Shown here: positions 7,742-15,817 of the stretch, one piece after another
Layout of the letters: every line of letters begins with the position of its first letter
Position numbering within the stretch: position 1 is the stretch's first letter
Assembly: GCA_027621485.1 (NCBI GenBank)
Contig: JAQCBG010000001.1
Coordinates: 1-22,832, forward strand
Length of the DNA: 22,832 bases
Direction: 5' to 3'
From: Pseudomonadota bacterium
GTDB taxonomy: Bacteria > Pseudomonadota > Alphaproteobacteria > Rickettsiales > Midichloriaceae
Position numbers and translations under genes: made by a program
Notes under the pieces: model-generated
Told to the model about the DNA's origin: nothing
What the model saw: only the letters and a program-made list of their open reading frames with translations
Database searches by the model: none

Positions 7742-8869
7742 ATGCATAAATCACATTCCAAGAATATTTACCTAGATCATAACGCAACTTCTTACATTTG
7801 CGAAGATGCATACAACGCAATGATCTCTTTGCTTCGCTTGCCGCTTAACCCCTCTTCTGTTCATCATCATGGCAGAATTGCAAGACATTACTTAGAGCAT
7901 GCAAGACAAACTGTTAGAGAAATGATTGGTGCAAATAGTAATTTTAAGGTGATCTTTACTGCTTCTGGCACAGAAGCAAATAATCTTGCGCTCAATGGCA
8001 TCGAGAATAGGCGCATATTAATATCTGCAATTGAGCATCCTTCTGTATTTAAAGCAATAAAAGATGCAGATATTATTTCTGTAAATTCAGATGGAGTTGT
8101 TAATTTAGAGCATCTAGAGAATCTACTTATACAAAATAAAGACACAAAGCCTATTTTTATTTCTGTGATACTTGCCAATAATGAAACAGGCGTAATCCAA
8201 CCTATTAAAGAAGTTGCAAGGCTTGCAAAGCAATATAATGCCATTTTACATACAGATGGAAGTCAATGCCCATCCAGAATTCTTATTAATATAGATGATT
8301 TAGGCATTGATTTAATTACTCTCTCTTCTCATAAAATTGGCGGGCCTCCTGGTGTTGGAGCTCTTGTTGTAAGGGATACTATAGATTTAACACCCATAAT
8401 AAAAGGTGGTGGACAAGAGTATAGAATAAGATCTGGCACTCATAATGTAGCTGCAATATATGCATTTGCAGTTGCTTGCTCTTTAGCAAATAAAAGAATT
8501 CATGCATTTCAGTCGCATGTTCTTGAACTTCGAAACTATATTGAAGCTGAGCTTTTAGATTTAGGCGCAATTATTTTTGGATATAATGCAATGCATAGAT
8601 TACCAAATACATCTTCAATTGGAATGAATGGTCTTCAGGGCATTTCTCAGGTTATATATTTTGACAATAACGGCATATCTGTGAGCGCAGGCTCTGCATG
8701 CTCTTCAGGCTCCATAGGTAATCCATATATTCAAACTGCTATGGGCTTTAATCTAGATATTGCAAATACTGCAATTCGAGTTAGTTTAAGTGACATTAAC
8801 ACAAAAAGCGAAATAGAATCATTTATTGCTCATTGGCGTAAATTAAAATTGTCAAAAAGTAATGTATAA
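7742..8869 (+). CDS. Cysteine desulfurase, NifS/IscS class
   Basis: A PLP enzyme that takes sulfur from cysteine as a persulfide for Fe-S clusters and thio-cofactors. The 375 residues include YLDHNAT (10-16), TASGTEANNLALNG (73-86), His99, NNETG (146-150), HTDGSQ (170-175) and the PLP lysine Lys198 in SSHKIGGPPG. RSGTHN (230-235) and the catalytic Cys320 in VSAGSACSSGS are also present. The flexible, serine-rich Cys loop and length fit group I enzymes. It resembles the shorter NifS-like paralogue found beside iscS in Rickettsia more than housekeeping IscS, which is about 400 aa. No iscS, iscU or suf gene is adjacent. Its neighbours are a hydrolase and the biotin block, where BioB needs sulfur, but a dedicated link is only inference. 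Confidence 0.95.
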   Translation: MHKSHSKNIYLDHNATSYICEDAYNAMISLLRLPLNPSSVHHHGRIARHYLEHARQTVREMIGANSNFKVIFTASGTEANNLALNGIENRRILISAIEHPSVFKAIKDADIISVNSDGVVNLEHLENLLIQNKDTKPIFISVILANNETGVIQPIKEVARLAKQYNAILHTDGSQCPSRILINIDDLGIDLITLSSHKIGGPPGVGALVVRDTIDLTPIIKGGGQEYRIRSGTHNVAAIYAFAVACSLANKRIHAFQSHVLELRNYIEAELLDLGAIIFGYNAMHRLPNTSSIGMNGLQGISQVIYFDNNGISVSAGSACSSGSIGNPYIQTAMGFNLDIANTAIRVSLSDINTKSEIESFIAHWRKLKLSKSNV

Positions 8870-8892
8870 ATATTCCACAAGTACAATTATCA

Positions 8893-8922
8893 CATTAATG
8901 AGAATTGCATTAATGAGAATTG
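8893..8922. repeat. Perfect 15-bp tandem duplication between convergent genes
   Basis: CATTAATGAGAATTG occurs twice head to tail (8893-8907 and 8908-8922) with no mismatch. It lies in the 57-base gap between the ends of the cysteine desulfurase gene and bioC. Confidence 0.9.
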
Positions 8923-8926
8923 GGAT

Positions 8927-9718
8927 TTAAAAGTTCAAAGAGCAAATAGCAGCGTGCCATGTTATAAAGCCTTTGTGCATTGCATCGCATAACTTTAAAG
9001 CGCTTCTTACTTTATAAACGCAATTCTTCGAGCTTGCATCTAAGTATACGTTGGGAGTATATTGATTAATGCCAGTTTGACTCATATATTTTAAAAAATT
9101 TAGCGTATTGCCGTAATTAATTTTTTGCACTTTCTGCATTAAGATTCCAGCTGGAATAATTTTTTTATATCCATTTATTAACCCCACTTGCTTTGCAGAT
9201 TCATACCATTCCCAAAAATGATTATGGCTGCTCATTGCGTAATATAGTGCGCCATCTTCTTTTAAATAACTCATTATTTGCTCTATAGACGCATCAGCAT
9301 CACGAAACCACTGAAATGCCATATTGCTTACTATTAAATCAAATTGATGATTTGCAGCAAAAGAAGAATTTAAATTTTCCCCATCTAATAATTTGTAAGT
9401 AATATTGCAATGCTCGAAGCTTCTCATATTTTGCTTACATGCATTTAACATATCTGCTGAGAGATCTGTTATCCATAAATGAGCATTTGGAAAACTTGTT
9501 AATAAATATTCAGTTAAAAATCCACTACCGCATCCAATTTCTAAGATTTTATATGTATGTTGCTTCTCTTTATATTTAGATATTGGAAGAATGCAGCATA
9601 AATCATACGCCACTTCTTTTTGAAATAACGCACGCAAATGATAATCCTCAGCCGCAGAACCAAAGGCTTTCTTTAAACTCTCTTTATATTCCACAATTAG
9701 TTTTTTATGCAAAAGCAT
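8927..9718 (-). CDS. bioC: Malonyl-ACP O-methyltransferase BioC
   Basis: BioC methylates the free carboxyl of malonyl-ACP with SAM, disguising it so that fatty acid synthesis can build the pimeloyl chain of biotin. The 263-residue protein has the BioC N-terminal pattern KKAFGSAAEDYHLRALFQ (16-33) and SAM motif I LEIGCGSGF (59-67). It also has DLSADML (85-91), LDGENL (111-116) and the BioC-type SNMAFQWF (131-138). YMSQTGIN (211-218) aligns with the family's C-terminal region. Its start lies 15 bases after the end of the BioH-like esterase gene, the usual functional partner, which strengthens the call. Confidence 0.93.
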   Translation of the reverse strand: MLLHKKLIVEYKESLKKAFGSAAEDYHLRALFQKEVAYDLCCILPISKYKEKQHTYKILEIGCGSGFLTEYLLTSFPNAHLWITDLSADMLNACKQNMRSFEHCNITYKLLDGENLNSSFAANHQFDLIVSNMAFQWFRDADASIEQIMSYLKEDGALYYAMSSHNHFWEWYESAKQVGLINGYKKIIPAGILMQKVQKINYGNTLNFLKYMSQTGINQYTPNVYLDASSKNCVYKVRSALKLCDAMHKGFITWHAAICSLNF

Positions 9719-9733
9719 TCAGCAACACAATGC

Positions 9734-10381
9734 TTATATCTCATGAAGCATTTTTATTATATTAGATGCAATCCAAAATGGATTTTTAATATGCGGAATG
9801 TGAGATCCATTATCACAGAACTTTAAATCATAATCACCCCAAACTTCTTTGGATATTTCTTCCGTAACAACTACGTCATCTCTACTTGCAAGCGCTAATA
9901 TTTTATACTTTGTATCTTTTATTGCAGATCTTCCATCCCAATTTCTGAGCCATTCTATTCCATTTTGCATATTCTCTAAATTTACATCTTCTACTCTATG
10001 AGGCGTAACATCCCCTTCAAAACCAATACGATTCCAAAAACTAAACATCGATTGAGTAATATCAGAAATAAAGCCATTTTTCATATTCAATAACGCCTCA
10101 TCTTGCATAAATTGAAAAAAACATGGGATACTTGCCACAGAAATTATGCCTTTGGCATTTTTACAATTTGTTAAATTACAAAGAATCCAGAGTAAACCAA
10201 TAGAATGACCAACAAAAATATCTCCCAAATTCAATATCTCATTTACATTAGAGGTCTCATTACTTTTAATGAAACCAAGATCAATAAAATTGCAATGAGC
10301 GTGATTCTTTAGTAAGTAAAAAACTCCACTCCAAGCATCACTATTTAAACCAAGACCATGTACAAATACAACATTCTTCAT
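9734..10381 (-). CDS. bioH: BioH-like pimeloyl-ACP methyl ester esterase
   Basis: A compact alpha/beta hydrolase (215 aa; E. coli BioH is 256) that should release the methyl group added by BioC once the pimeloyl chain is complete. The N-terminus FVHGLGLNSDAW (6-17) parallels HGWGLNAEVW of BioH, and the nucleophile elbow is GHSIG with Ser60. SVASIPCF (81-88) matches VASSPCF, and NGIEWLRNWDGR (140-151) matches the BioH segment before the acid. The acid is Asp168 or Asp169 and the base His194 (GSHIPHIKNP). The shortening is mostly in the lid region, so it could be classed among other isofunctional esterases (BioG, BioK, BioJ types). TTAGGT precedes the ATG by five bases. The position between bioF and bioC supports the biotin role. 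Confidence 0.85.
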   Translation of the reverse strand: MKNVVFVHGLGLNSDAWSGVFYLLKNHAHCNFIDLGFIKSNETSNVNEILNLGDIFVGHSIGLLWILCNLTNCKNAKGIISVASIPCFFQFMQDEALLNMKNGFISDITQSMFSFWNRIGFEGDVTPHRVEDVNLENMQNGIEWLRNWDGRSAIKDTKYKILALASRDDVVVTEEISKEVWGDYDLKFCDNGSHIPHIKNPFWIASNIIKMLHEI

Positions 10382-10443
10382 AAAGACCTAATTCTCTAAA
10401 AATTCTAAAATTTACATTTACATTTAATATACATCATCAATTA

Positions 10444-11607
10444 TCAAAAAGCTTTAAGAGCAGCAAGAAGCGCTTCTATATCTTCTTGTGTGTGAAATCT
10501 AGATAATGATATTCTAATTCTAGATGCACCTTTTGGAACAGTAGGAGTACGTAAAGCACTACACCAAATACCAAAAGACTTTAATTTTGCTTCAAGTTCT
10601 TGAGCTGCCTCTTCTTTTCCAACTATCACAGGTATTATATGAGAATTAGAAAGTCCTATATCAAATCCATAGGATTTTATTGCCTCTCTCAGCTCCTTAG
10701 CATTTCTGTGCAGCAAATCTCTATCTTTCTGAAGTTCATGTATTAAATCAATTGCCTCATTTATTGGTCCCAAAACCTGAGGTGGGAGACTTGTGGAATA
10801 TATAAATCCAACACTACAATTTATAAGGTATTGCCTGAGAGATTCATCACATGCGACATATGCGCCAAATACACCAAGCGCCTTACTAAAAGTACCTATG
10901 ACACAATCTGCAACGTCGCAAGCAATACCAGACCCGTTCTCACCAAATAATCCAGCAGAATGCGCTTCATCACATATTAAAAAACAGTCATATTGCTTTT
11001 TTAGCTCCTTTATCCTATCAACATCTATTGTATTACCATCCATACTAAATAAGCTTTCAGTAATAATAAATTTAGGTCTTAAGTCATTTTTATATTGATC
11101 CAGTAATAAATTTAGATGCTCCATATTGCAATTGTCATAATAATGAGGCCTTACTTTTGCAGCTCGAAGCCCAAAGTGAATACTTGCATGAATTTTTTTA
11201 TCAACAAATACAATTGGCTCTTCTCTTAAAATACGCATATCAAGCAATGCTGCAATTATACTGCAATTTGCTTGAAAGCCAGATTGAAAAATCAGCGCAG
11301 ATTCTTTTTGCTGCCATTTTGCTATTTTTTTTTCTAATTTTTCAGTAAAAGAACTATAACCAGTAATTAAGCTAGATGCACCAGAACCAACTCCATATTC
11401 TTTTGCATATATAACAGATTGTTTAATTAATCTTTTATCTTTTGCTAAGCCTAAATAATCATTACTTGCAAAATTAATATACCGCCTCCCCCCATACTCT
11501 AAAATACGCCCCGCTCCTAAGCTTTTAAATTCCATCAAATGCCTAAAAGTTTTTTCATTTTTTCTAAGAGTAAGAAAATCATCGTAACATCTTTTAATTT
11601 GCTTCAT
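10444..11607 (-). CDS. bioF: 8-amino-7-oxononanoate synthase BioF
   Basis: BioF is a PLP enzyme that condenses pimeloyl-ACP with alanine to give 7-keto-8-aminopelargonate. The 387-residue length is typical. Motifs include INFASNDYLGLA (44-55), GVGSGASSLITGYSSFTEKLE (72-92), FQSGFQAN (107-114) and VDKKIHASI (135-143). ESLFSMDGN (184-192), CDEAHSAGLFG (212-222) and the PLP lysine Lys242 in FSKALGVFGAY complete the set. It heads the minus-strand group bioF, bioH-like, bioC, with 62 bases before the esterase. The start at 11607 is followed upstream by only 60 bases to the divergent bioB, so control of both directions must lie in that gap. Confidence 0.96.
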   Translation of the reverse strand: MKQIKRCYDDFLTLRKNEKTFRHLMEFKSLGAGRILEYGGRRYINFASNDYLGLAKDKRLIKQSVIYAKEYGVGSGASSLITGYSSFTEKLEKKIAKWQQKESALIFQSGFQANCSIIAALLDMRILREEPIVFVDKKIHASIHFGLRAAKVRPHYYDNCNMEHLNLLLDQYKNDLRPKFIITESLFSMDGNTIDVDRIKELKKQYDCFLICDEAHSAGLFGENGSGIACDVADCVIGTFSKALGVFGAYVACDESLRQYLINCSVGFIYSTSLPPQVLGPINEAIDLIHELQKDRDLLHRNAKELREAIKSYGFDIGLSNSHIIPVIVGKEEAAQELEAKLKSFGIWCSALRTPTVPKGASRIRISLSRFHTQEDIEALLAALKAF

Positions 11608-11667
11608 TGCTCTTATATCGCCCTCATGCTATTTAAGTGAAATTTTTAAACAGCTTTAAATCATAAA
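11608..11667. promoter_or_regulatory. Divergent control region between bioF and bioB
   Basis: Sixty bases separate the two start codons. For bioF a candidate pair is TTCACT (11641-11636) and TATAAG (11617-11612) on the minus strand, 18 bases apart. Its predicted start would fall at or inside the bioF ATG, implying a leaderless message if it is used. For bioB only weak boxes are visible (TTGCTC then TATTTA, 17 apart). A short inverted repeat ATTTAA (11631-11636) / TTAAAT (11656-11661) is present, but I see no BirA-type operator. Neither start has a strong Shine-Dalgarno. Confidence 0.35.
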
Positions 11668-12657
11668 ATGCAAGAAATACAAAGCACAGTTGATGGTACT
11701 AATAAAGAGATTTATTCAAAAGAAAATATTGTAGAAATGTTAGAAATGCCTCTTTTGCCACTTCTAAGGAAGGCGCAAAAAATTCATTTAGAATATTTTC
11801 CAATCGATGAAGTGCAGCTTGCAAGCCTTCTTAGTATTAAAACTGGTTCTTGCCCAGAAGATTGTAAATATTGCCCTCAATCAGCTCATTATGCAAACAA
11901 AACTGAACTGCAAAAAGAATCATTAATGAATACTGAAGATGTTTTGAAAAAAGCAAAAATAGCAAAAGAAAATGGCGCAACAAGATTTTGCATGGGGGCA
12001 GCTTGGCGTAAAATTCCAAAAGGCAAACAATTTGAGAGTATTTTGAGTATGGTGCGCGGAGTGAAAGAAATGGGAATGGAGGCATGCGTAACGCTTGGCA
12101 CTCTAAATAAAGAAGAGGCCATGCTACTTAAAGAAGCTGGACTTGATGCATATAATCATAATATAGACACTTCACCAAAATTTTATAAAAAGATAATTTC
12201 CACGAGACATTTTAATGAGCGTCTAGAAACTATAAAGCATGTTATTGATGCCAAGATTTCAGTCTGCAGTGGGGGAATTATTGGCATGGGCGAAAGTATA
12301 GAAGATAGAGCTGAAATGCTGAGTATTTTAGCGAATTTAGATCCATATCCAGAAAGTGTTCCAATTAATGCGCTTGTTCCGGTAAAAGGCACGCCTCTTG
12401 AACATAGAGATATTATAGATCCACTGGAGCTTGTACGTATGATTGCAGCAGCCAGAATTTCTATGCCAAAGGCAAAGATTAGACTTTCTGCGGGAAGGAG
12501 TAATTTATCAAAAGAAGCGCAAGCACTCTGCTTTTTAGCCGGCGCAAATTCTATTTTTTATGGAGAAAAATTACTTACAACTCAAAACAATGATACTCAA
12601 GCAGACAAAGATCTTTTAAAAAATTTATTTGGGATTGCTTATAGAACAAATCACTAA
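11668..12657 (+). CDS. bioB: Biotin synthase BioB
   Basis: BioB is a radical SAM enzyme that inserts sulfur into dethiobiotin, sacrificing an auxiliary [2Fe-2S] cluster. The 329 residues hold the radical SAM triad Cys62, Cys66 and Cys69 in TGSCPEDCKYCPQS. All ligands of the sulfur-donor cluster are also present: Cys108 (RFCMGAAWR), Cys140 (EACVTLG), Cys200 (VCSGGIIGMGE) and Arg272 (IRLSAGR), matching E. coli Cys97, Cys128, Cys188 and Arg260. YNHNIDTSP (162-170) and NALVPVKGTPL (234-244) are also conserved. It is divergent from bioF. The substrate-supplying steps BioA and BioD are not encoded in this window. Confidence 0.98.
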   Translation: MQEIQSTVDGTNKEIYSKENIVEMLEMPLLPLLRKAQKIHLEYFPIDEVQLASLLSIKTGSCPEDCKYCPQSAHYANKTELQKESLMNTEDVLKKAKIAKENGATRFCMGAAWRKIPKGKQFESILSMVRGVKEMGMEACVTLGTLNKEEAMLLKEAGLDAYNHNIDTSPKFYKKIISTRHFNERLETIKHVIDAKISVCSGGIIGMGESIEDRAEMLSILANLDPYPESVPINALVPVKGTPLEHRDIIDPLELVRMIAAARISMPKAKIRLSAGRSNLSKEAQALCFLAGANSIFYGEKLLTTQNNDTQADKDLLKNLFGIAYRTNH

Positions 12658-12680
12658 AGAAATTTGAATTAAAGAAATTT
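12655..12680. repeat. Tandem duplication (15-bp period) spanning the bioB stop codon
   Basis: TAAAGAAATTT occurs at 12655-12665 and again at 12670-12680, separated by GAAT. The first copy begins with the bioB TAA stop. It lies in the short gap between the convergent ends of bioB and ygfZ. Confidence 0.8.
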
Positions 12681-12701
12681 ATGATGCATTGAAATATTTA
12701 A

Positions 12702-13556
12702 TCATTCAATTATTAAATTTGCCAAACATTGACCAATCTCTACTCTGTGACTAAAGCCTCCTTCAATTATAAGCTGAACTTTGTGATGATCCAGTAATGC
12801 GAGCCCCAAATTCATATAAGTCCCAAGCATTATGCCAATTTTATTTCCATCATGCATTATGACTTCATCTTTTAAAGCTCCTATATTATTATTCACATTA
12901 TTAAATTTAATCTGGTATATTCCACTCTTATATTGAGAGTTCTTGTGCTTAAATCTAGAAATTATTTCTTGACCTATATAACATCCTTTATTGTAACTTA
13001 TTGCGCCAATTTTTTCCATGCCAAGCGCAAATGGAAAGAATTCCCCTATACCAAAATCAATTCCGCATTCTGCGATATTATTTGATATTCTAGTAGCATG
13101 ATATTGATCAATAATATCTTGATTTACACTATACATATCATTGTGTATGATAGCTCTCGATCCAAGTTCTTTAGATCTTGGATCCAGATATAAAACTTCT
13201 TTGTGATCGACGCTGCCTGCACTCATGCAGATTATTGTCTTGAAATTTTCTTCTATTACTATCTCTACATCAGATCGCATTTTATACTGACATAGCTTTA
13301 GTCGAATTTCATTTAGATAACGATCGCAAATCTCAAGTATGAAATTATCTACATCATCTCTTATAATGAAAAAATCAAATAGCAATTTACCTTGAGGACT
13401 CAACAATAAGCTATATAGCATATCCTCCTTGCATTTCAGAGATGCAATCTTTGCTGTTAAAATGTTTTCTAAAAAACGTTCGCTATCTGAGCCATAAATT
13501 CTAATATGGGCCCTATCTGGTAATATAGAAAGCTGTTTTTTTAATAACGCATGCAT
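12702..13556 (-). CDS. ygfZ: YgfZ/IBA57-type folate-binding Fe-S maturation protein
   Basis: YgfZ proteins bind folate and help build or repair certain Fe-S clusters; the mitochondrial homologue IBA57 is needed for some [4Fe-4S] proteins. The 284 residues resemble the GcvT-like fold, with KMRSDVEI (92-99) and the diagnostic KGCYIGQE at 190-197 containing the conserved Cys192. GLALL (251-255) lies in the C-terminal domain. It starts three bases after the nuoG stop, so the two genes are almost certainly one transcript and perhaps translationally coupled. Pairing with a complex I subunit that carries several clusters fits an Fe-S maturation role. Confidence 0.92.
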   Translation of the reverse strand: MHALLKKQLSILPDRAHIRIYGSDSERFLENILTAKIASLKCKEDMLYSLLLSPQGKLLFDFFIIRDDVDNFILEICDRYLNEIRLKLCQYKMRSDVEIVIEENFKTIICMSAGSVDHKEVLYLDPRSKELGSRAIIHNDMYSVNQDIIDQYHATRISNNIAECGIDFGIGEFFPFALGMEKIGAISYNKGCYIGQEIISRFKHKNSQYKSGIYQIKFNNVNNNIGALKDEVIMHDGNKIGIMLGTYMNLGLALLDHHKVQLIIEGGFSHRVEIGQCLANLIIE

Positions 13557-13559
13557 TTT

Positions 13560-15596
13560 TTACTTTAAAGAATTATCAAGATATTGCGTCACTTTACATA
13601 AAGTCATAGTACGTGAATTCCGAGAAATAATATCATGCGCAAAATAATCTATTTCAGCAGATGTAATACGAGCACTTGAGAGCATCGCATCTTCCTCTTT
13701 TATAGAGGCAAAAATCTTATCTTTGCATCTTTTCTTTGCATCAATAATTCTCTGCATCTTCTCTCTCACGCCTTTAAAGCTATTGTATTGCAATTGTATA
13801 TTCATATATTTTGCAAAATTCATTAAGATCTTATAATCCTCCATTGCTTCTCCAGGAGGAGGAATTGCAGGCCTCGTCTCTTGCACAACACCTTCTAGAT
13901 TAATAAATGTAGCATTTTTCTCTGTGTAAGCTGCAGCAGGAAGTATAATATCTGCGCGAGCTGCAGCAGGACCCCCATGATGTCCCTGATAAATCACAAA
14001 AGTTTCCTTTGGTATTGATTGCAGATTAATCTCATCTGCACCAAGAAGAAATAATATTTGAGAACTTTTGATGATATCGCGCGCTCTTAGCATCTCGTTT
14101 TGTGGTATAAAGCCAATATCTAGTCCACCTACTCTTGATGCTGCGGATTGCAATACGTTAAATCCATTCCAATTTTCAGTAATGAAATTATAGCGCTCTA
14201 TAATTTCTCTCACGTAATACAATATTCCTTTATAATCCTCTCTACAAAAAATACTAGCGCCCAAGATAATCATTGGATTCTTTGATTGATCTAAGACCTT
14301 GCAATACTCATGCTTATTGCTTGCTATATCTTTTATTATTTCTGGCTTATTTCCTAGATGCGATACTTTATATGTTAAATCTAAATTGTCTCCTATGGTT
14401 GCAATTTTCAATTTCTTATCAGAATGAGCATATGCACTTCTTATTCTGGCATTAAGTATTGTTGCTTCATATCTTGGATTGCTACCAATAATAAGACAGC
14501 TATCTGCATCTTGTATATTGCAGATAGTAGTATTGAATATATATGATTCTCGCACATCATCTCTTATTCCACTTCCATCTTGCCTACATTCATGAAGATT
14601 ACTGCCGAGCGCAGATAAAATATCCTTTAAAATCATCATAGATTCAACATCTGCCAAATCTCCGGCAATTGCACCGATCTTATCAGGCTGCGTCTTTTTT
14701 AACCGCATCTTGATAATTTCAAATACATCTTCCCAGCTACCCTGAACATATTCATCTTTTACTTTATACATTGGGCAGTCGAGTCTTTGATATTTCAATC
14801 CATCATATGCAAATCTCGTTTTATCAGAAATCCACTCTTCATTAATAAAATCATTTCTAAGAGGCAAGATACGCATCACTTCATTGCCCCTGCTATCTAT
14901 TCTAATATTACTACCAACTGCATCCAGTACATCAATAGAGTATGTCTTTGAGAGCTCCCAGCTTCTTGCCCTATATGCATAGGGCTTTGATGTAAGAGCG
15001 CCAACTGGACAAAGATCAATAATATTGCCAGACAGCTCCGAAGTAATAGAATTTTTAATATAAGTTGCAATCTCCATATTTTCACCGCGCCCAATAGCCC
15101 CAAGTTCAGTTGTGCCCGCAATATCTTCTAAAAATCTAACGCATCTTGTGCAATGTATGCAACGAGTCATGTGAGTTTTTATAAGAGGTCCGAAATCTTT
15201 ATCTGTAACACTACGCTTTCCCTCTTTGAATTTACTTGTAGCTTTGCCATAAAACATGGATTGATCTTGCAAATCGCATTCGCCGCCTTGATCGCAAATT
15301 GGACAATCAAGAGGATGATTGATCAACAAGAATTCCATCACACCTTTTCTTGCGTCATGCACTAATTTACTATTTGTTTTTACTACCATTCCATCAAGCG
15401 CTGGTTGAGCGCAAGATGCCACAAGCTTTGGACTTTTCTCTACTTCAACCAAGCACATTCTGCAATTACCCGCGATAGCTAATTTTTCATGATAGCAAAA
15501 TCTTGGTATCTCTATATCAAGAGCCTCACAGGCTTGTATAATTGTCGTATCTTTTTCTACTTCAATTTCTTTGCCATCTATTGTTAATTTGGGCAT
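13560..15596 (-). CDS. nuoG: NADH-quinone oxidoreductase subunit G (complex I 75-kDa homologue)
   Basis: NuoG is the large peripheral-arm subunit that passes electrons from NuoF/NuoE toward the quinone. The 678 residues carry all N-terminal cluster ligands. The [2Fe-2S] site uses Cys34, Cys45, Cys48 and Cys62. His94, Cys98, Cys101 and Cys107 form the His-ligated [4Fe-4S] site, in HPLDCPICDQGGECDLQD. Cys146, Cys149, Cys152 and Cys196 form the next [4Fe-4S] site. A molybdopterin oxidoreductase-like domain fills the rest, without the residues expected of a working cofactor site, as is normal for NuoG. No other nuo gene is adjacent: ygfZ follows directly and the upstream neighbour is divergent. 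The start at 15596 gives the standard MPKLTIDGKEIEV opening. Confidence 0.98.
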   Translation of the reverse strand: MPKLTIDGKEIEVEKDTTIIQACEALDIEIPRFCYHEKLAIAGNCRMCLVEVEKSPKLVASCAQPALDGMVVKTNSKLVHDARKGVMEFLLINHPLDCPICDQGGECDLQDQSMFYGKATSKFKEGKRSVTDKDFGPLIKTHMTRCIHCTRCVRFLEDIAGTTELGAIGRGENMEIATYIKNSITSELSGNIIDLCPVGALTSKPYAYRARSWELSKTYSIDVLDAVGSNIRIDSRGNEVMRILPLRNDFINEEWISDKTRFAYDGLKYQRLDCPMYKVKDEYVQGSWEDVFEIIKMRLKKTQPDKIGAIAGDLADVESMMILKDILSALGSNLHECRQDGSGIRDDVRESYIFNTTICNIQDADSCLIIGSNPRYEATILNARIRSAYAHSDKKLKIATIGDNLDLTYKVSHLGNKPEIIKDIASNKHEYCKVLDQSKNPMIILGASIFCREDYKGILYYVREIIERYNFITENWNGFNVLQSAASRVGGLDIGFIPQNEMLRARDIIKSSQILFLLGADEINLQSIPKETFVIYQGHHGGPAAARADIILPAAAYTEKNATFINLEGVVQETRPAIPPPGEAMEDYKILMNFAKYMNIQLQYNSFKGVREKMQRIIDAKKRCKDKIFASIKEEDAMLSSARITSAEIDYFAHDIISRNSRTMTLCKVTQYLDNSLK

Positions 15597-15817
15597 TTAT
15601 ATTTGCTGAATTAATTTTCGAATAAAAATATAAAGTAATAGCATAAGAAATGGATGGTTTTGACGCAAGGCAAAATCTTTTAAAGATAATTAAATAAAAG
15701 CTTTAAAACTTTTAATAATCATTTAAGTGAGTTTTTCAAGTACAAAATAAAATAGCACTGCCTATATTGTGTAATCATGTCATTATTAACATTTACTAGA
15801 ATCTATTTTACATATAC
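15597..15817. other. Divergent intergenic region, nuoG / DUF2793-like gene
   Basis: The 221 bases hold no ORF that I can support. They must contain the nuoG promoter (minus) and that of the small plus-strand gene, but I found no pair of boxes good enough to call. Confidence 0.4.

Noticed and set aside
8379..8570. Antisense ORF inside the cysteine desulfurase gene
   Set aside because: It is a shadow frame rich in Leu, Tyr and His with no family pattern; the plus-strand gene has its full catalytic set.
11608..11667. BirA-type biotin operator between bioF and bioB
   Set aside because: No TTGTAAAC-like half site with a correctly spaced partner is present; the ATTTAA/TTAAAT pair is too weak in DNA this AT-rich.
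12655..12701. Intrinsic terminator between bioB and ygfZ
   Set aside because: The region contains direct, not inverted, repeats and no GC stem followed by a T run.
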